A DNA stretch of 64,000 bases, taken from contig OZ022341.1 of NCBI GenBank assembly GCA_963989245.1, forward strand, positions 72,341,118 through 72,405,117, read 5' to 3'. A program made the position numbers and the translations under genes. The DNA comes from Nansenia antarctica. Its lineage: Eukaryota > Chordata > Actinopteri > Argentiniformes > Microstomatidae. Numbering within the stretch: position 1 is the first letter of the stretch; the number at the start of each line of letters is the position of its first letter. Below, piece by piece: positions 42,799 to 54,100 of the stretch. Below the pieces are notes generated by a model that was not told the origin of the DNA, ran no database searches, and was given only the letters and a program-made list of their open reading frames with translations.

Positions 42799-43018
42799 TA
42801 TGGGTCCCTTAGACTCCAATGCCATTGCGCAATGCCCCAGGATAGGTGGTAATGTTGGATAGACACAACTTCCATTACATTAACCATGCTACATTTTTGC
42901 TACACTGCTGAGGCTCATTATTGCGCTCTATAAACTAAGTCATGGAAATTAGGTAAAATATTATGGAAAAGTTATGGAAACGTTTTGGAAAATCATTGGT
43001 GAAAAAGTGTGGGAACCC

Positions 43019-43171
43019 TGACTCTCCACCAGGGGTTGGCCTCAGACCGAGTGTGGGTGCAGGAGGATCCTCTGTGGAAGTGTGGGTCTGTGTTTCCATC
43101 AACGGCCCTGGGAGCAGGAGCGCTAAAAGCCGTTGATGACGGAACAGCCACTCTTCCCAACGACACGTTTA
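43019..43171 (-). pseudogene. F-type lectin (fucolectin) domain, first exon, fragment
   Basis: Minus strand, after acceptor CACTCCAG, the frame encodes NVSLGRVAVPSSTAFSAPAP, RAVDGNTDPHFHRGSSCTHT and NPWWRV: the N-terminal half of an F-type (F5/8-like, fucose-binding) lectin domain. CTHT.....NPWWRV is the family signature. After WWRV the sequence runs into GTCAGGGTTCCCACACTTT, a repeat-like junction, with no clear donor and no following VDLLxVY exon. It is probably a broken gene copy. Confidence 0.7.
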
Positions 43172-43532
43172 CTGGAGTGAAAGACAGAAGAGAGATCATG
43201 AATTGTGCACAGAGAGTCCACGTTAAGTCCTAGAGGGGCTCTAGCGTCATATCACAACATGTAGATAAGACATACTGTATTCCCACTGTAGCAAAGATAT
43301 TTGGTTTAATAAATGCTGCTCTTTCTTTATAATTATACGAACACATTAGACTTGTATAGCGCTTTTCTAGACACTCAAAGACGCTTTACAAACTGAAAAG
43401 ATCGAGTAGTAATAATAAAAAGAAACAAAAAAAGGTAAATAGAAGAAAGTATAGGGGCCTAATTAAGGTAGGTAGTGCTGTGGACACATGGGAAGGGGGA
43501 GATGGTTAAACTGGTGAATACAAGTACATGTA

Positions 43533-43692
43533 CTAACATTTAGTGCCAAATACTTCCACTTCACACAGAGTAAGGAACTCTGTCTTGTCGGGGATGACCA
43601 CACTGACATAGCGCCCCTCCATGCCAGTACACTGGAAGGTGTAGACGCTTTCTCCTGTGATATCGGGTATGACATCGGGGATGACAGCGCAT
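43533..43692 (-). CDS. F-type lectin terminal exon (partial gene)
   Basis: Minus strand: acceptor CTGTCTCTCAG, then CAVIPDVIPDITGESVYTFQ, GMEGRYVSVVIPDKTEFLTL, CEVEVFGTKC and stop (43533-43535). This is the C-terminal half of an F-type lectin domain; fish fucolectins are secreted fucose-binding immune lectins. The matching middle exon (VDLLDVY...) is not present upstream before the L2 insertion at 43849, so the gene is incomplete here. It lies head to tail with the first-exon fragment at 43019-43171. Confidence 0.8.
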
Positions 43693-43848
43693 CTGAGAGA
43701 CAGGATGAATATCAATAACAGTTCAACAATCCTTTAAAAGAAAAAAAAAAATCACTGGTATGGATAAGAACAAAAGATATTCTAATAGTTGAAGTCTGGG
43801 AGTCCACATTAAGTCCTAGACCTAGAGAGACTCTAGCATGATATCATT

Positions 43849-46390
43849 CTAGAGGCACTGAAGGCAGTACTACCCAAGTTCTATCAGCATGTGAAATGTG
43901 CAACGAGAGGAGAAAAAACACTGGATAAGGTATTCACCAACATCAAACGTGCTTACAAGGCTAGTCCGCTAGCTCATCTAGGCATGTCTGACCATGTGTC
44001 AATCCTCCTGATTCCTGCATACACTACAATGGGGAAAAGTGCTCCCATCACCACTAAGACTGTCAGAACCTGGCCAGAAGGGTCCGCTCCACTGCAGATC
44101 TGCCTAAATGACACCCTATGGCAGGAATATGATCATGAGGACCTGGAACAGTACACGTCGTCGGTTCTGAACCACATAGTGAACTGCACCAACTCAGTCA
44201 CCGTGGACAAACGGGTCCGGGTCTACCCCAACACGAAGCCATGGATGACTGGGAAGGTCCAAAAACTGATCAACGAGAGGGACAACGCCTTCTTCGCAGG
44301 GAAGAGCACACCGCTGTACAGCTCCACCAGGGCCAACCTAAAGCGCGGCATCAAAGCGGCCAAGGCAGAGCACAGAGAGAAGATTGAGGAATGCCTCCTG
44401 AGCAACGACTCCAGGCGGATGTGGCAGGGGGTTCAGCAGATGACAAACTTCAGAGCCAACAGGCTCACAGCCGCAGAGGACGACCCCCTGCTGGCGGGAA
44501 AGCTGAACACCTTCTACGCCCGGTTCGACGAGGGGCGAACGGAGGTAACCGCAACACAAACACCACTCTCTCCAGCTCTCAGCAGCCTCACCCTCACAGA
44601 GCATGAGGTGAGACGCGTACTGAAGGCGGTGGACCCCAGGAAAGCCTCGGGGCCGGATGGCGTCCTGGGACGGGTGCTGAGAGACTGCGCCGACCAGCTG
44701 GCCGGGGTTTTCACCAACATCTTTAACCAGTCCCTGTCCCAGGCCACCGTCCCACCCTGCCTGAAAACCTCAACTATCATCCCAGTCCCGAAGAAAAGCA
44801 CAGTGAGCTGCCTAAACGACTACCGCCCGGTGGCACTCACACCAATCATCATGAAGTGCTTCGAGAAACTAGTCCGGGCCCACATACTCACACGCCTCCC
44901 GCCAAACCTGGATCCATACCAGTTCGCCTACAGAGCCCACAGGTCCACAGAGGACGCCATAGCGACGACTCTCCACGCCACTCTATCCCACCTGGAGAGG
45001 GGAAACAGCTACGCGAGACTGCTCTTCGTGGACTTCAGCTCCGCCTTCAACACCATCCTTCCAGACAGGCTAGTGACCAAACTACTAGACCTGGGTCTAT
45101 CACACTCTATATGTGCGTGGATCAAGGACTTCCTGACCGACCGCCCCCAGAGGGTGCGGGTGGGCCCCCACACCTCCACAGCCCTCAGCCTCAGCACTGG
45201 GTCCCCCCAGGGCTGCGTGCTAAGCCCCATCCTCTACAACCTCTACACCCACGACTTCACCCCCGTCCACCCCAGCAACTACATCGTAAAGTTTGCAGAC
45301 GACACCACCGTGGTGGGATGTATCTCGGGGGGGGACGAGGCGGCGTACAGGGATGAGGTAGAGCAACTGAGCAAGCTGTGCAAGGTTAACAACCTGCTGC
45401 TAAACAAGTCAAAGACCCAGGAATTCATCGTAGACTTCAGGAGGAAAAAGTCCGAGATCCAGCCCCTGCTCGTCGATGGGGGGAGCGTGGAGAGAGTCTC
45501 AACCCTCCGATTCCTGGGGGTGCACATACAGGATGACCTGTCCTGGAAGAACAACACAGCAGCCATCATCAAGAAGGCACAACAGCGGCTCTTCTTCCTG
45601 AGAGTCCTCAGGAAAGACCACATCGGACAGGAGATGCTGGTGGCCTTCTACCGCTGCGCAGTGGAGAGCATCCTCACCTACTGCATCTGCATCTGGTTCT
45701 CCAGCTGCACAGCCGCAGAGAGGAATGCGCTACAGAGAGCCGTGAGATCGGCCCAGAAGATCACCGGCGCCCCCCTCCCCTCTCTGGAAGAGCTGTACAA
45801 CACACGCTGCCTCAGGAAGGCCTCCAAGATCTCCAGAGACCCATCCCACCCTGGGTACGAACACTTTGCTCGGCTGCCCTCGAACAGGCGGTTCAGGACC
45901 ATGTTCGCAAGGACAAACAGACTGAAGCTCAGCTTCTACCCCAGGGCCATTCAGGCCCTGAACACAGCAAAGACCTAGGTTCTAGGCCCTGGACAATCTA
46001 GACAAATTGATGGCAGCTACTAGATTGAAATCAAGTGTAATACTGAAACACAACTGTGTACATTTCAAACCTGCAAACTGCGACACTTTAAATGAATGTG
46101 CAATAACACTATGTGCAATATGACAACCCTCTGGTACATAAGGTTCAGAGATAGGAAATGTTAGAATAGGTATAGCATAGCATAGAGTACAGCACAGTGT
46201 TTTATTTGTATAGTATAGTATAGTGGATAGTGTACATAGCCTTTATTTATGTAAACCAGCTCTTTTCCCTTCTTGTTTTTAGTTTTTTTTTTCCTAGCAC
46301 CAGGGGAGCCCCCCCTCCCAAATGTCGTTGTTTGGTACCTGTACTATATCAATGACAATAAAGACCATTCAATTCAATTCAATTAAATCA
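43849..46390 (+). mobile_element. L2-type LINE, 5'-truncated
   Basis: Starts inside the endonuclease domain (LEALKAVLPKFYQHVK in frame from 43849), carries a full RT frame to 45978 and a 3' UTR ending CTAGCACCAGGGGAGCCCCC, AATGACAATAAAGACCATTC and (AATTC)n. It is the source sequence for the tails at 27115 and 47226. Confidence 0.9.
43891..45978 (+). CDS. L2-type LINE ORF2 (endonuclease C-terminus and reverse transcriptase), intact frame
   Basis: A 695-codon open frame without stops. The first ATG is internal because the 5' part of the element is missing; the frame is open upstream to about 43849. Motifs: the end of the apurinic endonuclease (LGMSDHVSILL, the SDH catalytic triplet, about residue 32); RT motifs KASGPDGVLGRVL (about 255), NDYRPVALTPIIMKCFEKLV (about 312), LFVDFSSAFNTI (about 380), SPQGCVLSPILYNLYTHD (about 435), FADDTTVVG with the catalytic DD (about 465), and LRFLGVHIQDDLSW (about 545). 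The C-terminus (RTNRLKLSFYPRAIQALN) is typical of fish L2. Lack of frame damage suggests recent insertion. Without its 5' region it cannot be autonomous. Confidence 0.92.
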   Translation: MKCATRGEKTLDKVFTNIKRAYKASPLAHLGMSDHVSILLIPAYTTMGKSAPITTKTVRTWPEGSAPLQICLNDTLWQEYDHEDLEQYTSSVLNHIVNCTNSVTVDKRVRVYPNTKPWMTGKVQKLINERDNAFFAGKSTPLYSSTRANLKRGIKAAKAEHREKIEECLLSNDSRRMWQGVQQMTNFRANRLTAAEDDPLLAGKLNTFYARFDEGRTEVTATQTPLSPALSSLTLTEHEVRRVLKAVDPRKASGPDGVLGRVLRDCADQLAGVFTNIFNQSLSQATVPPCLKTSTIIPVPKKSTVSCLNDYRPVALTPIIMKCFEKLVRAHILTRLPPNLDPYQFAYRAHRSTEDAIATTLHATLSHLERGNSYARLLFVDFSSAFNTILPDRLVTKLLDLGLSHSICAWIKDFLTDRPQRVRVGPHTSTALSLSTGSPQGCVLSPILYNLYTHDFTPVHPSNYIVKFADDTTVVGCISGGDEAAYRDEVEQLSKLCKVNNLLLNKSKTQEFIVDFRRKKSEIQPLLVDGGSVERVSTLRFLGVHIQDDLSWKNNTAAIIKKAQQRLFFLRVLRKDHIGQEMLVAFYRCAVESILTYCICIWFSSCTAAERNALQRAVRSAQKITGAPLPSLEELYNTRCLRKASKISRDPSHPGYEHFARLPSNRRFRTMFARTNRLKLSFYPRAIQALNTAKT

Positions 46391-47225
46391 ATTCATTCAA
46401 TTAGGACATGCCAGCTTGTATTGATATTCATTGTATTTTCTCTGCAATATGTGCAGCTGTTGTGCTATGGTGGAAGAAAGACACAACATTTATGACCGCC
46501 TAGCACCCTGGACACCTGGTTGATTCCTGTTGCTTTTTGTGCTGCTAAATTTATTTTGTGTGCAAACATCCAATTTGGGGGCCCAGTCCAGCTTCACTGA
46601 TTTCATTGACAATATTTCTAGCATTATCTGTTGTGTCTGGAATTGTGCTTCCTGGCCTCTCCAACTTCCATTCTGACACTACCTCCTTCAGTACCTCTGC
46701 CAGATGTGTGTGTGCTGTTCATAAATGGCTCTTATAGTAGGATCCAGTGGCGCCGGCAGGATTAGATTTCATAGTACGCACGGAAACGTAGCAAAACTTT
46801 GCAGACTAGCCTACAATATAGGTTGGATGGTTGTATCACCTATAACGCGCTCTACACAGAGCGCAGCAACACAAACATTAACTATAATACATATGGGACA
46901 TGTATGTTGACACATGTAAGACAAAATCTTCCCAAAATGTATTTTTAAATGGTGATTAAGTCGAGCAACCCTGGCAGAAGCCCGTTTTCGCACGTTCTAT
47001 TACCAGTGGGTGGGCAGGCACCCTACATTATGGTGACGGCGCACCCGAAAATCCATTGCTTGTAAATGTCTTTAGTGAGCCACACATCCTGAAATGTACA
47101 TTTGCCAGGCATAGCTCCAGCTGCTTGCTGCCGCTTAACCTGCACCGGAATTTTCTTGAGGCAAGTGCGTGCTGCGACTCAGATAGCGGGAGAAACATGC
47201 AGACAGCGTAACGTAGCATATTTAC

Positions 47226-47545
47226 TAACATTTCAAATGACACTTTAAATGAATGTGCAATAATACTGTGTGTGACAACCCTCGTGCACATAAGGTTCAG
47301 AGATAGGAAATGTTAGGATATTTATAGCATAGCATAGAGTACAGCACAGTGTTTTATTTGTATAGTATAGTATAGTGGATAGTGTATATAGCCTTTATTT
47401 ATGTAAACCAGCTCTTTTCCCTTCTTGTTTTTAGTAGGCCTATATTATTTTTTCTCCTAGCACCAGGGGAGCCCCCCCTCCCAAATGTCGTTGTATGGTA
47501 CCTGTACTGTATTAATGACAATAAAGACCATTCATTCAATCATTC
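47226..47545 (+). mobile_element. L2-type LINE 3' UTR, copy 2
   Basis: From ACTTTAAATGAATGTGCAAT through GGTACCTGTACTGTATTAAT to ATTC repeats, matches 46086-46390. 5'-truncated before the coding region. 46400-47225 between the two has no gene I can support. Confidence 0.85.
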
Positions 47546-47549
47546 ATAT

Positions 47550-50500
47550 GTACTTTTTTTTATAATAAAAAATGTTTTGTTGGAAAATAATGTTTATCTG
47601 GCAGTGATTTTAGAGTAAGACTCGGTGCTTACTGGGTAATGTGAAAGTTGTGACAACAAAGTAATGACATTCTCTTCAGCTAGGACCAGAAATGGTGCAT
47701 GGGTAGGCTGATTGGTGATTTGGTGACAAATGAATAATATAGGCACTTCCTACTCCTGTATATTGCTCTTGAATGGCTGGAAATTCACCATGACTTTCAA
47801 CTTATCAACTAAATTGGTGCGCGTGACTCATTATTACGCAGGGCATCAGCACGGCGGCTCCATGGAAACAGTTGATCTATGACGTTTTTTGACAGAACGT
47901 TAAAACAACAATAGAATAATTGTACAAATCCTCAGTTACTTTACTGCTGGAAAGCGGTGAGACCTATGGTTAAGACGGTCAACTAAAACGGAACAGTGAG
48001 ATTTGGTGAAAGTCCCCTGTGATATCAAGTAATTACAGCCGGACAATGGCAATCTGGACATCTGGCTCGCAGACAGAGTCGTCTTCATTCGGTAAGTTAA
48101 AAAAAGATAGTCTGGCGACTCCGTCCAGTTTAAATCATTTGTAGCCAAACTCAAGACCACGAATTGCAGCTATTTCCATTATTCTGAGTAATAAACATTA
48201 GTTAATTAGGCAAATTATCAATGTGGTACTTTTTATTTTTATTTTTTATTTTTTACATGTTTTACAACATATCCTAATCAATGTTGTCATTATTCTATTG
48301 GTTTGAATGTTTATTTATCTATTTGTTTTTCTATTATATTCATTTTATCCTGTAAAATTACAATTTTGAGCTATGGAGCACTGTATGAAAGGGCATTATT
48401 CCTCACTGGTCTGCACCAGAATGGCATTTAATACATTTTCTTCCACATGTTTTTAGTCGGAGAAGCAGAGACAGTAATCTGCTGAATGAATAAGAAGGGA
48501 GAATCTTCACTGATCTTCTCAGCTGAACTGATTGAGGTAGAGGTATAGAACACTGCACTGATTTAGCCGATCACTGTGATCAGGTAAGAACTTGGTCAGT
48601 ACCAAGAACAGTACAGTAAGTGCCAGTAATGTAATGTGATGCCAGTCTGGTGAACAGGATGGTTAGGTAGCATACTGTACTCATGGTTAAATAGCATGTT
48701 GGGTAGGCCTATATGTGGGGTGTTTTTCTGTTGTTTATTTGTTATATTTGTCAATTGTTTATTTACCGCATTATAACATGTACGTACAGTGTAACAAATA
48801 CTGTTATTAATAGGCTAGTTGTTGCTACCCTGCTGTAAGTAAAGTGTAACAAATGAGTAATGACAATAGTATTATTTCTCACTGTTAAACTGTTGTAAGT
48901 ATAGTGTAGTAAAAGAGTAATAATAATGTGTTACATTGCACTTACAATAAATTGATTTTGCGAGACTTATCAAAAATAAGTCTGGATTTTTCTTTAGTGA
49001 CATTGATGGAATGAGTCGAAAGCGAGGTCTAATTTTGAATCTAAAGCGGCGTCTTAGCCAATGTTGCTTGCTCTTTACTGGCACCATACAACGTGCACTA
49101 TCTGAACTCCATAGGACACATATAATTAAACCAACAGAAATATTTTATATTAAATTAAAATGTGACATTTTGAGTCGCATGATGTCGCCGCCACTAATTA
49201 GCATATACTTACAGATTTCACTTAAATAATGTTTTCTATCCATTTCCACAAGGCTTTAAAGACTACATCATAATGTATATATACTTTATGAGCCTTAAAT
49301 GACAAGGTGGATTGAGCTTTCAGTTGTATCACCAACTGTGAACTCAATGGCTGTAACTGTAACACTGTAACTGTAAACTCACTAGCTGTAACTGTAACAC
49401 TGTAAATGTAAACTCACTGACTGTAACAGTTACACTGTAACTGTAAACTCAGTGTCTGTAACTGTAACTAACTGTAAACTCACTGGCTGTAGCTGTAACA
49501 CTGCAACTGTAAACTCACTGGCTGTAACTGTAAACTCAGTGTCTGTAACTGTAACTAACTGTAAACTCACTGGCTGTAGCTGTAACACTGCAACTGTAAA
49601 CTCACTGGCTGTAACTGTAAACTCACTGGCTGTAACTGTAACACAGTAACTGTAAACTCACTGGCTGTAACTGTAAACTCACTGGCTGTAACTGTAAAAC
49701 TGTAACTGTTATTACTCATTGTTACACTGTTGTAAGTATAGTGTAGTAAAAGAGTAATGATAACGTGTTACATTGCACTTACAATAGTAATTACAGTACA
49801 CGGTCATTCAAACACTGTAATATAGTGTTACCCCAACTTAGAAAGGTCACGAGTCAAATTCTGACTTTGGGATTTAGTTCAAAAACAGCAGTTTGGTTTG
49901 ACATGTGTTTATTTACCGCGTTATAACATCTAAGTACAGTGTAACAAATACCGTTATTACTTGTTGCTACACTGCTGTAAGTACAGTGTAGCAAAGGAGT
50001 AATGACAATAGTATTATTACTCATGGTTACACCGTTGTAAGTATAGTGTAAAGAGTAATGATAACATGTTACATTGCACTTACAATAGTTATTACACAGT
50101 CATTCAAACTCTGTAATATAGTGTTACCCAAAGGTCACGGTTCAAATTCTGACTTTGGGATTTAGTTCAAAAACAACAGTTTGTTTTGACATGTGTTTAT
50201 TTACCACGTTATAACATCTAAGTACAGTGTAACAAATACTGTTATTACTTGTTGTTACACTGCTGTAATTACAATGTGGCAAAGGAGTAATGACAATATG
50301 TTTTACATTGTACTTACAACCGTAATAAAACAGTCAAACACATTAATATAGTGTTTAACCATAGTTAGAAAGGTCATAGTCATGTCGGAGGAAAAGAGGT
50401 CTGAACCATTTGGTTTTTCGTCTGGATCTCACTAAGCTGTTGGATCTTTTTAGACTATGTCAAAGTCACTACTGAACCATCTCATGTTGAAGACCAGGAC

Positions 50501-50950
50501 AACTGGATGTGCAGACCTACAAAACCTTTTTGGAACTGTCTAAGATAAAGAGTACAATTAATGGCGCCACAACTATGCCTTTCCATCTGGACTGTTGACA
50601 CAATGGAGAAATAACCATGTGTAATACCAACGAATCATTGCTTGACAGCCAACCCATCTGCATCAAAAGCATATTGTGAGAAGGCTATTATGTGAGTGGA
50701 AACAAAATGTTGATTTGTGTCAAACCTCTTCAAGTTTGCCCTCAAGACCAAGAACAAGAGCAAGACCCTATGACTAGTCCAAGCAAATTACTTGGTCGCT
50801 CTATGACGTTGAACCACTGTGAGCAAATTTACGAACACAGCATTCTTTACTTCAAAATAAAAATAAAACGCACCTAGAATTGTCTTATTTGAAGTATTGA
50901 GTTGGGAGTGAACAATTTTGGTCGTCTCTTGGTGCAAAATTCTGCTTGAC
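47550..50950 (+). repeat. Putative SUN-like gene upstream region: about 290-bp and 35-bp tandem repeats
   Basis: No coding exon recognised. Units containing TGTTTATTTACCGCATTATA, TAAGTACAGTGTAACAAATA and TTGTAAGTATAGTGTAGTAA recur at about 48740, 49700, 49905 and 50195. A separate short array, CTGTAAACTCACTGGCTGTA, fills 49330-49700. 47600-48740 and 50380-50950 have no clear feature; any 5' UTR exons could lie here. Confidence 0.7.
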
Positions 50951-50953
50951 TAC

Positions 50954-51043
50954 ATGGAAGGGGCAAGCCATCAAGTCACACTTGATGTAGAGGCATTAGC
51001 AAGGTATGCAAATCCTTGTGTACTAATGTTCTCTGTCCCCCCA

Positions 51044-51137
<94 letters not shown>

Positions 51138-54100
51138 AGATACAATAAGAGGAGAACAGGTGCGCATAAGGCAGCTTCCCCAGCACCTGCTACTGTTCTG
51201 GCCCCAGTCCCGGCGGTGCCCCCCAGGGTGAGTCTGGCCCCAGCCGTGCCCCCCAGGGTGAGTATTCCTCCCCCAAGCCTGCACACGTCCAGTGAGGGCC
51301 TCTCCAGTCAGGTAAGCCAGAGTAGCACTGACACCTCTGGGGACTCTTCCTCTGATGGCTCCCAGAGTGCCAGGACTACCACTGCCAGCTGTGGTAAGTA
51401 CAGTGACACATTGAATTTAGTTTAAATTAGTTTAGACTGAATTGTGCATACTTTCAGAACTTTCTTATTCCTGCATACACAAAATGCCTACTTAATGGTA
51501 GGCAGTATGAGTATTCGTACACAGGACATTGGCCCACAGTTTTTTGTACTTCCTTATCTCAGGCAGCAACACAGAGGGGCACAATGGATGTGATCTGCTC
51601 TTATGGTAAATGATGGATGGATGGATGGATGGATGGATAGATGGATGGATCTTTTTTCATTTGTATGCCTCTTTCTGACCTGAACATGCCATTGCTGAAT
51701 ACACCCAAAATATATTTTTAAAAATTATAATAATTAAACAAATGTACAATGTCTGTTTTTACCAACAATCTTACAATTAGCACAAAATCTTGCTTCCGCA
51801 AACCATTTCACAAACACTTCCGCAAACGTTGATCCCATTGTTTGTGTGTGCGTGTGTGTGTGTGTACGTGTGTGTGTGTGTACGTGCGTGTTTATTGCAG
51901 TGTGCATGTGCATGTTGTGGTGTGTATGCAGATGTGTTGCGTTGCGGTGTGTATGCGCACGTTGGTCGTGTGTGTGTATGTGTGTCTGTGCATGTGTGTG
52001 TGTGTGTGTTTGCGTGCGTGCGTGCATGTGTTTAATCAAGTAATGTATACTTAACAATTCGCATTATCTCTCTCCTGTAGATCACTTGTTAGCATTACTT
52101 GTTTGTTTGTTGACATTAGCCTTTTTCTCTCTCCCTGTAGCTGGTGCATTGTTCAACATTGATGTGAGGAAGGCCATCCTGCTTCTTCTCCTCTTGACTT
52201 TCGGTGAGTGTCACTTCACATCCATTTCATTCTAGATTCATAAGTCCTACTTGTGTGGTGTTACTAGCCCACCAGCAAGCTATTCACAGTGATATATATG
52301 ATGTGACCTCTTTGGCCCTATTAGTACATTTTCCACAAAAGATTTTTAGTGCCTTTTGAAGTACATATGTTCTGACCACCTGACCTACCACATCATTAAC
52401 ATGTAGGGTTAGGTTATCCTAAAGACATTTCCAAGACATAAATAGACTTGACAAACAAATGAATAAAAAATGTGTTTAAACTACAGACCCGGGATTGTGC
52501 TGCTAGCAACAGATTTCCACGTTGTTTAATTTCAATTTGCATATCTGATTGCCCTCTTTCCATGGACGTTATTAAAAGAGAAGTTTCTATAAATCACGGT
52601 TATAGTATTGTGATTATTACAGAGTTTGACGTCATGACTCATTCGTTTTTGCAATGCAAAACTGTAAGAAAAATATGGCAGCATCAATAAAAGGAATCGA
52701 TATCCTTGGAGGCGTACGATTCCGATTGATCGAACAATTTGAAACCGGTTCTCAACTGGAACCAGTTCTCGATTCCCATCCCTACCAATAATTTATTTCA
52801 CCAGTTAACATGGCAAGCTAATATCATGAATTTCAGAGACAGACATTGTAGCTTTGTCACCAGCAGCTTGGGTGTTGTTTCAATCAACCGACAGCATGGA
52901 GCATGTTGCAGATTTGTTGAGGATAGTGGAGCATACCACTTGATAACGTATTCAGTCCTATTTTCGATTCTCTGATTCTCCCTTCTCCCTCTGGCTCTCA
53001 GGCGTTTGGTACTTGTACCCCAGCACGTTTGTCGTCACCCTGCCTTCCAAGGAAACGGTAAGGCAAACTTCATTCATTGTTTAACAGATTTAATTGTCAG
53101 AAAAGTGAGGCGAGCGAGGGAAGAAAAAAATAAAGAAAAAACTATCAGAATGTAGAGTGTACGAAGATCCAGCTTAGATGGAAAAGTATGAGAAATATTA
53201 TGCTACACGATTATTAAACACATTAACATTAATTAATTTGGTGTCTGTAGGCTTGATCTTATCTTAAGTTATTGGTGTTTTGGTTATAGAAAGGTGAAAC
53301 AGTTGTAATTAAGTCAAGTAATATTTATCCAAATCCAGGGGGAGGGGTATACAGTATACATTATTTGTAATGTTTGAGCTTTATTGAGAATGTTGTGATT
53401 ATTGGCCATGTTTGACCTAAAACCTATAAAGCATATTCAATTGTAGCCTAATGAATGAATGATGAAATAACAGCTGTTTTAAGACCTCAGTCAGACCTCA
53501 GCCAGCCAGTGTGTCTATCTTGCATTGAATAGCACTAAACACAGCTGTAATATGAAATCTGTAGTAGAAATCTTCTCGTTTTGTTAATCAGGTCTTGCCT
53601 AAAGCCTGGTACACACATAAAGATTTTCTAAATCTTAACAGATTTTTTATCTGAGAGAGACCCCACACATGAAGATAAAAAATCATGGATTGAACAGTTT
53701 TGATCGTATTGTGTGTGGTGTGTTCCGATATTCTCAATACAGCACACAACATACATAAAGATCTGTCCTACGACAGTAGAGTCTCGTCACTCAAGCCAGA
53801 AATCTCGAAAATCTCGAAAGAATTCAGCTCGCTTCTTGATTGGCTACATTCCATCCACGTCACAATCGGACTCGGGAGCAGGGTTGCCAGATGGGATTGA
53901 CACTTTCCAGCCTAACCACAGTCTAAAAACCGCTAATTCCACCAAAAAAACTGCCCATCTGGCAACCCTGCTCGAGAGTTGTTGGGACTCGGGAGTTGCC
54001 CACACACAAGAGGACTTTTGATCGTAAATATTGAACACGTTTGTGTTCCATGGGGCGCAGGGTTCCTTGGTGATCGCCCTGTCCCACCCCGTCCTGATCA

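Noticed and set aside
51598..51645. (GGAT)n repeat as a regulatory element
   Set aside because: An ordinary tetranucleotide microsatellite in an intron.
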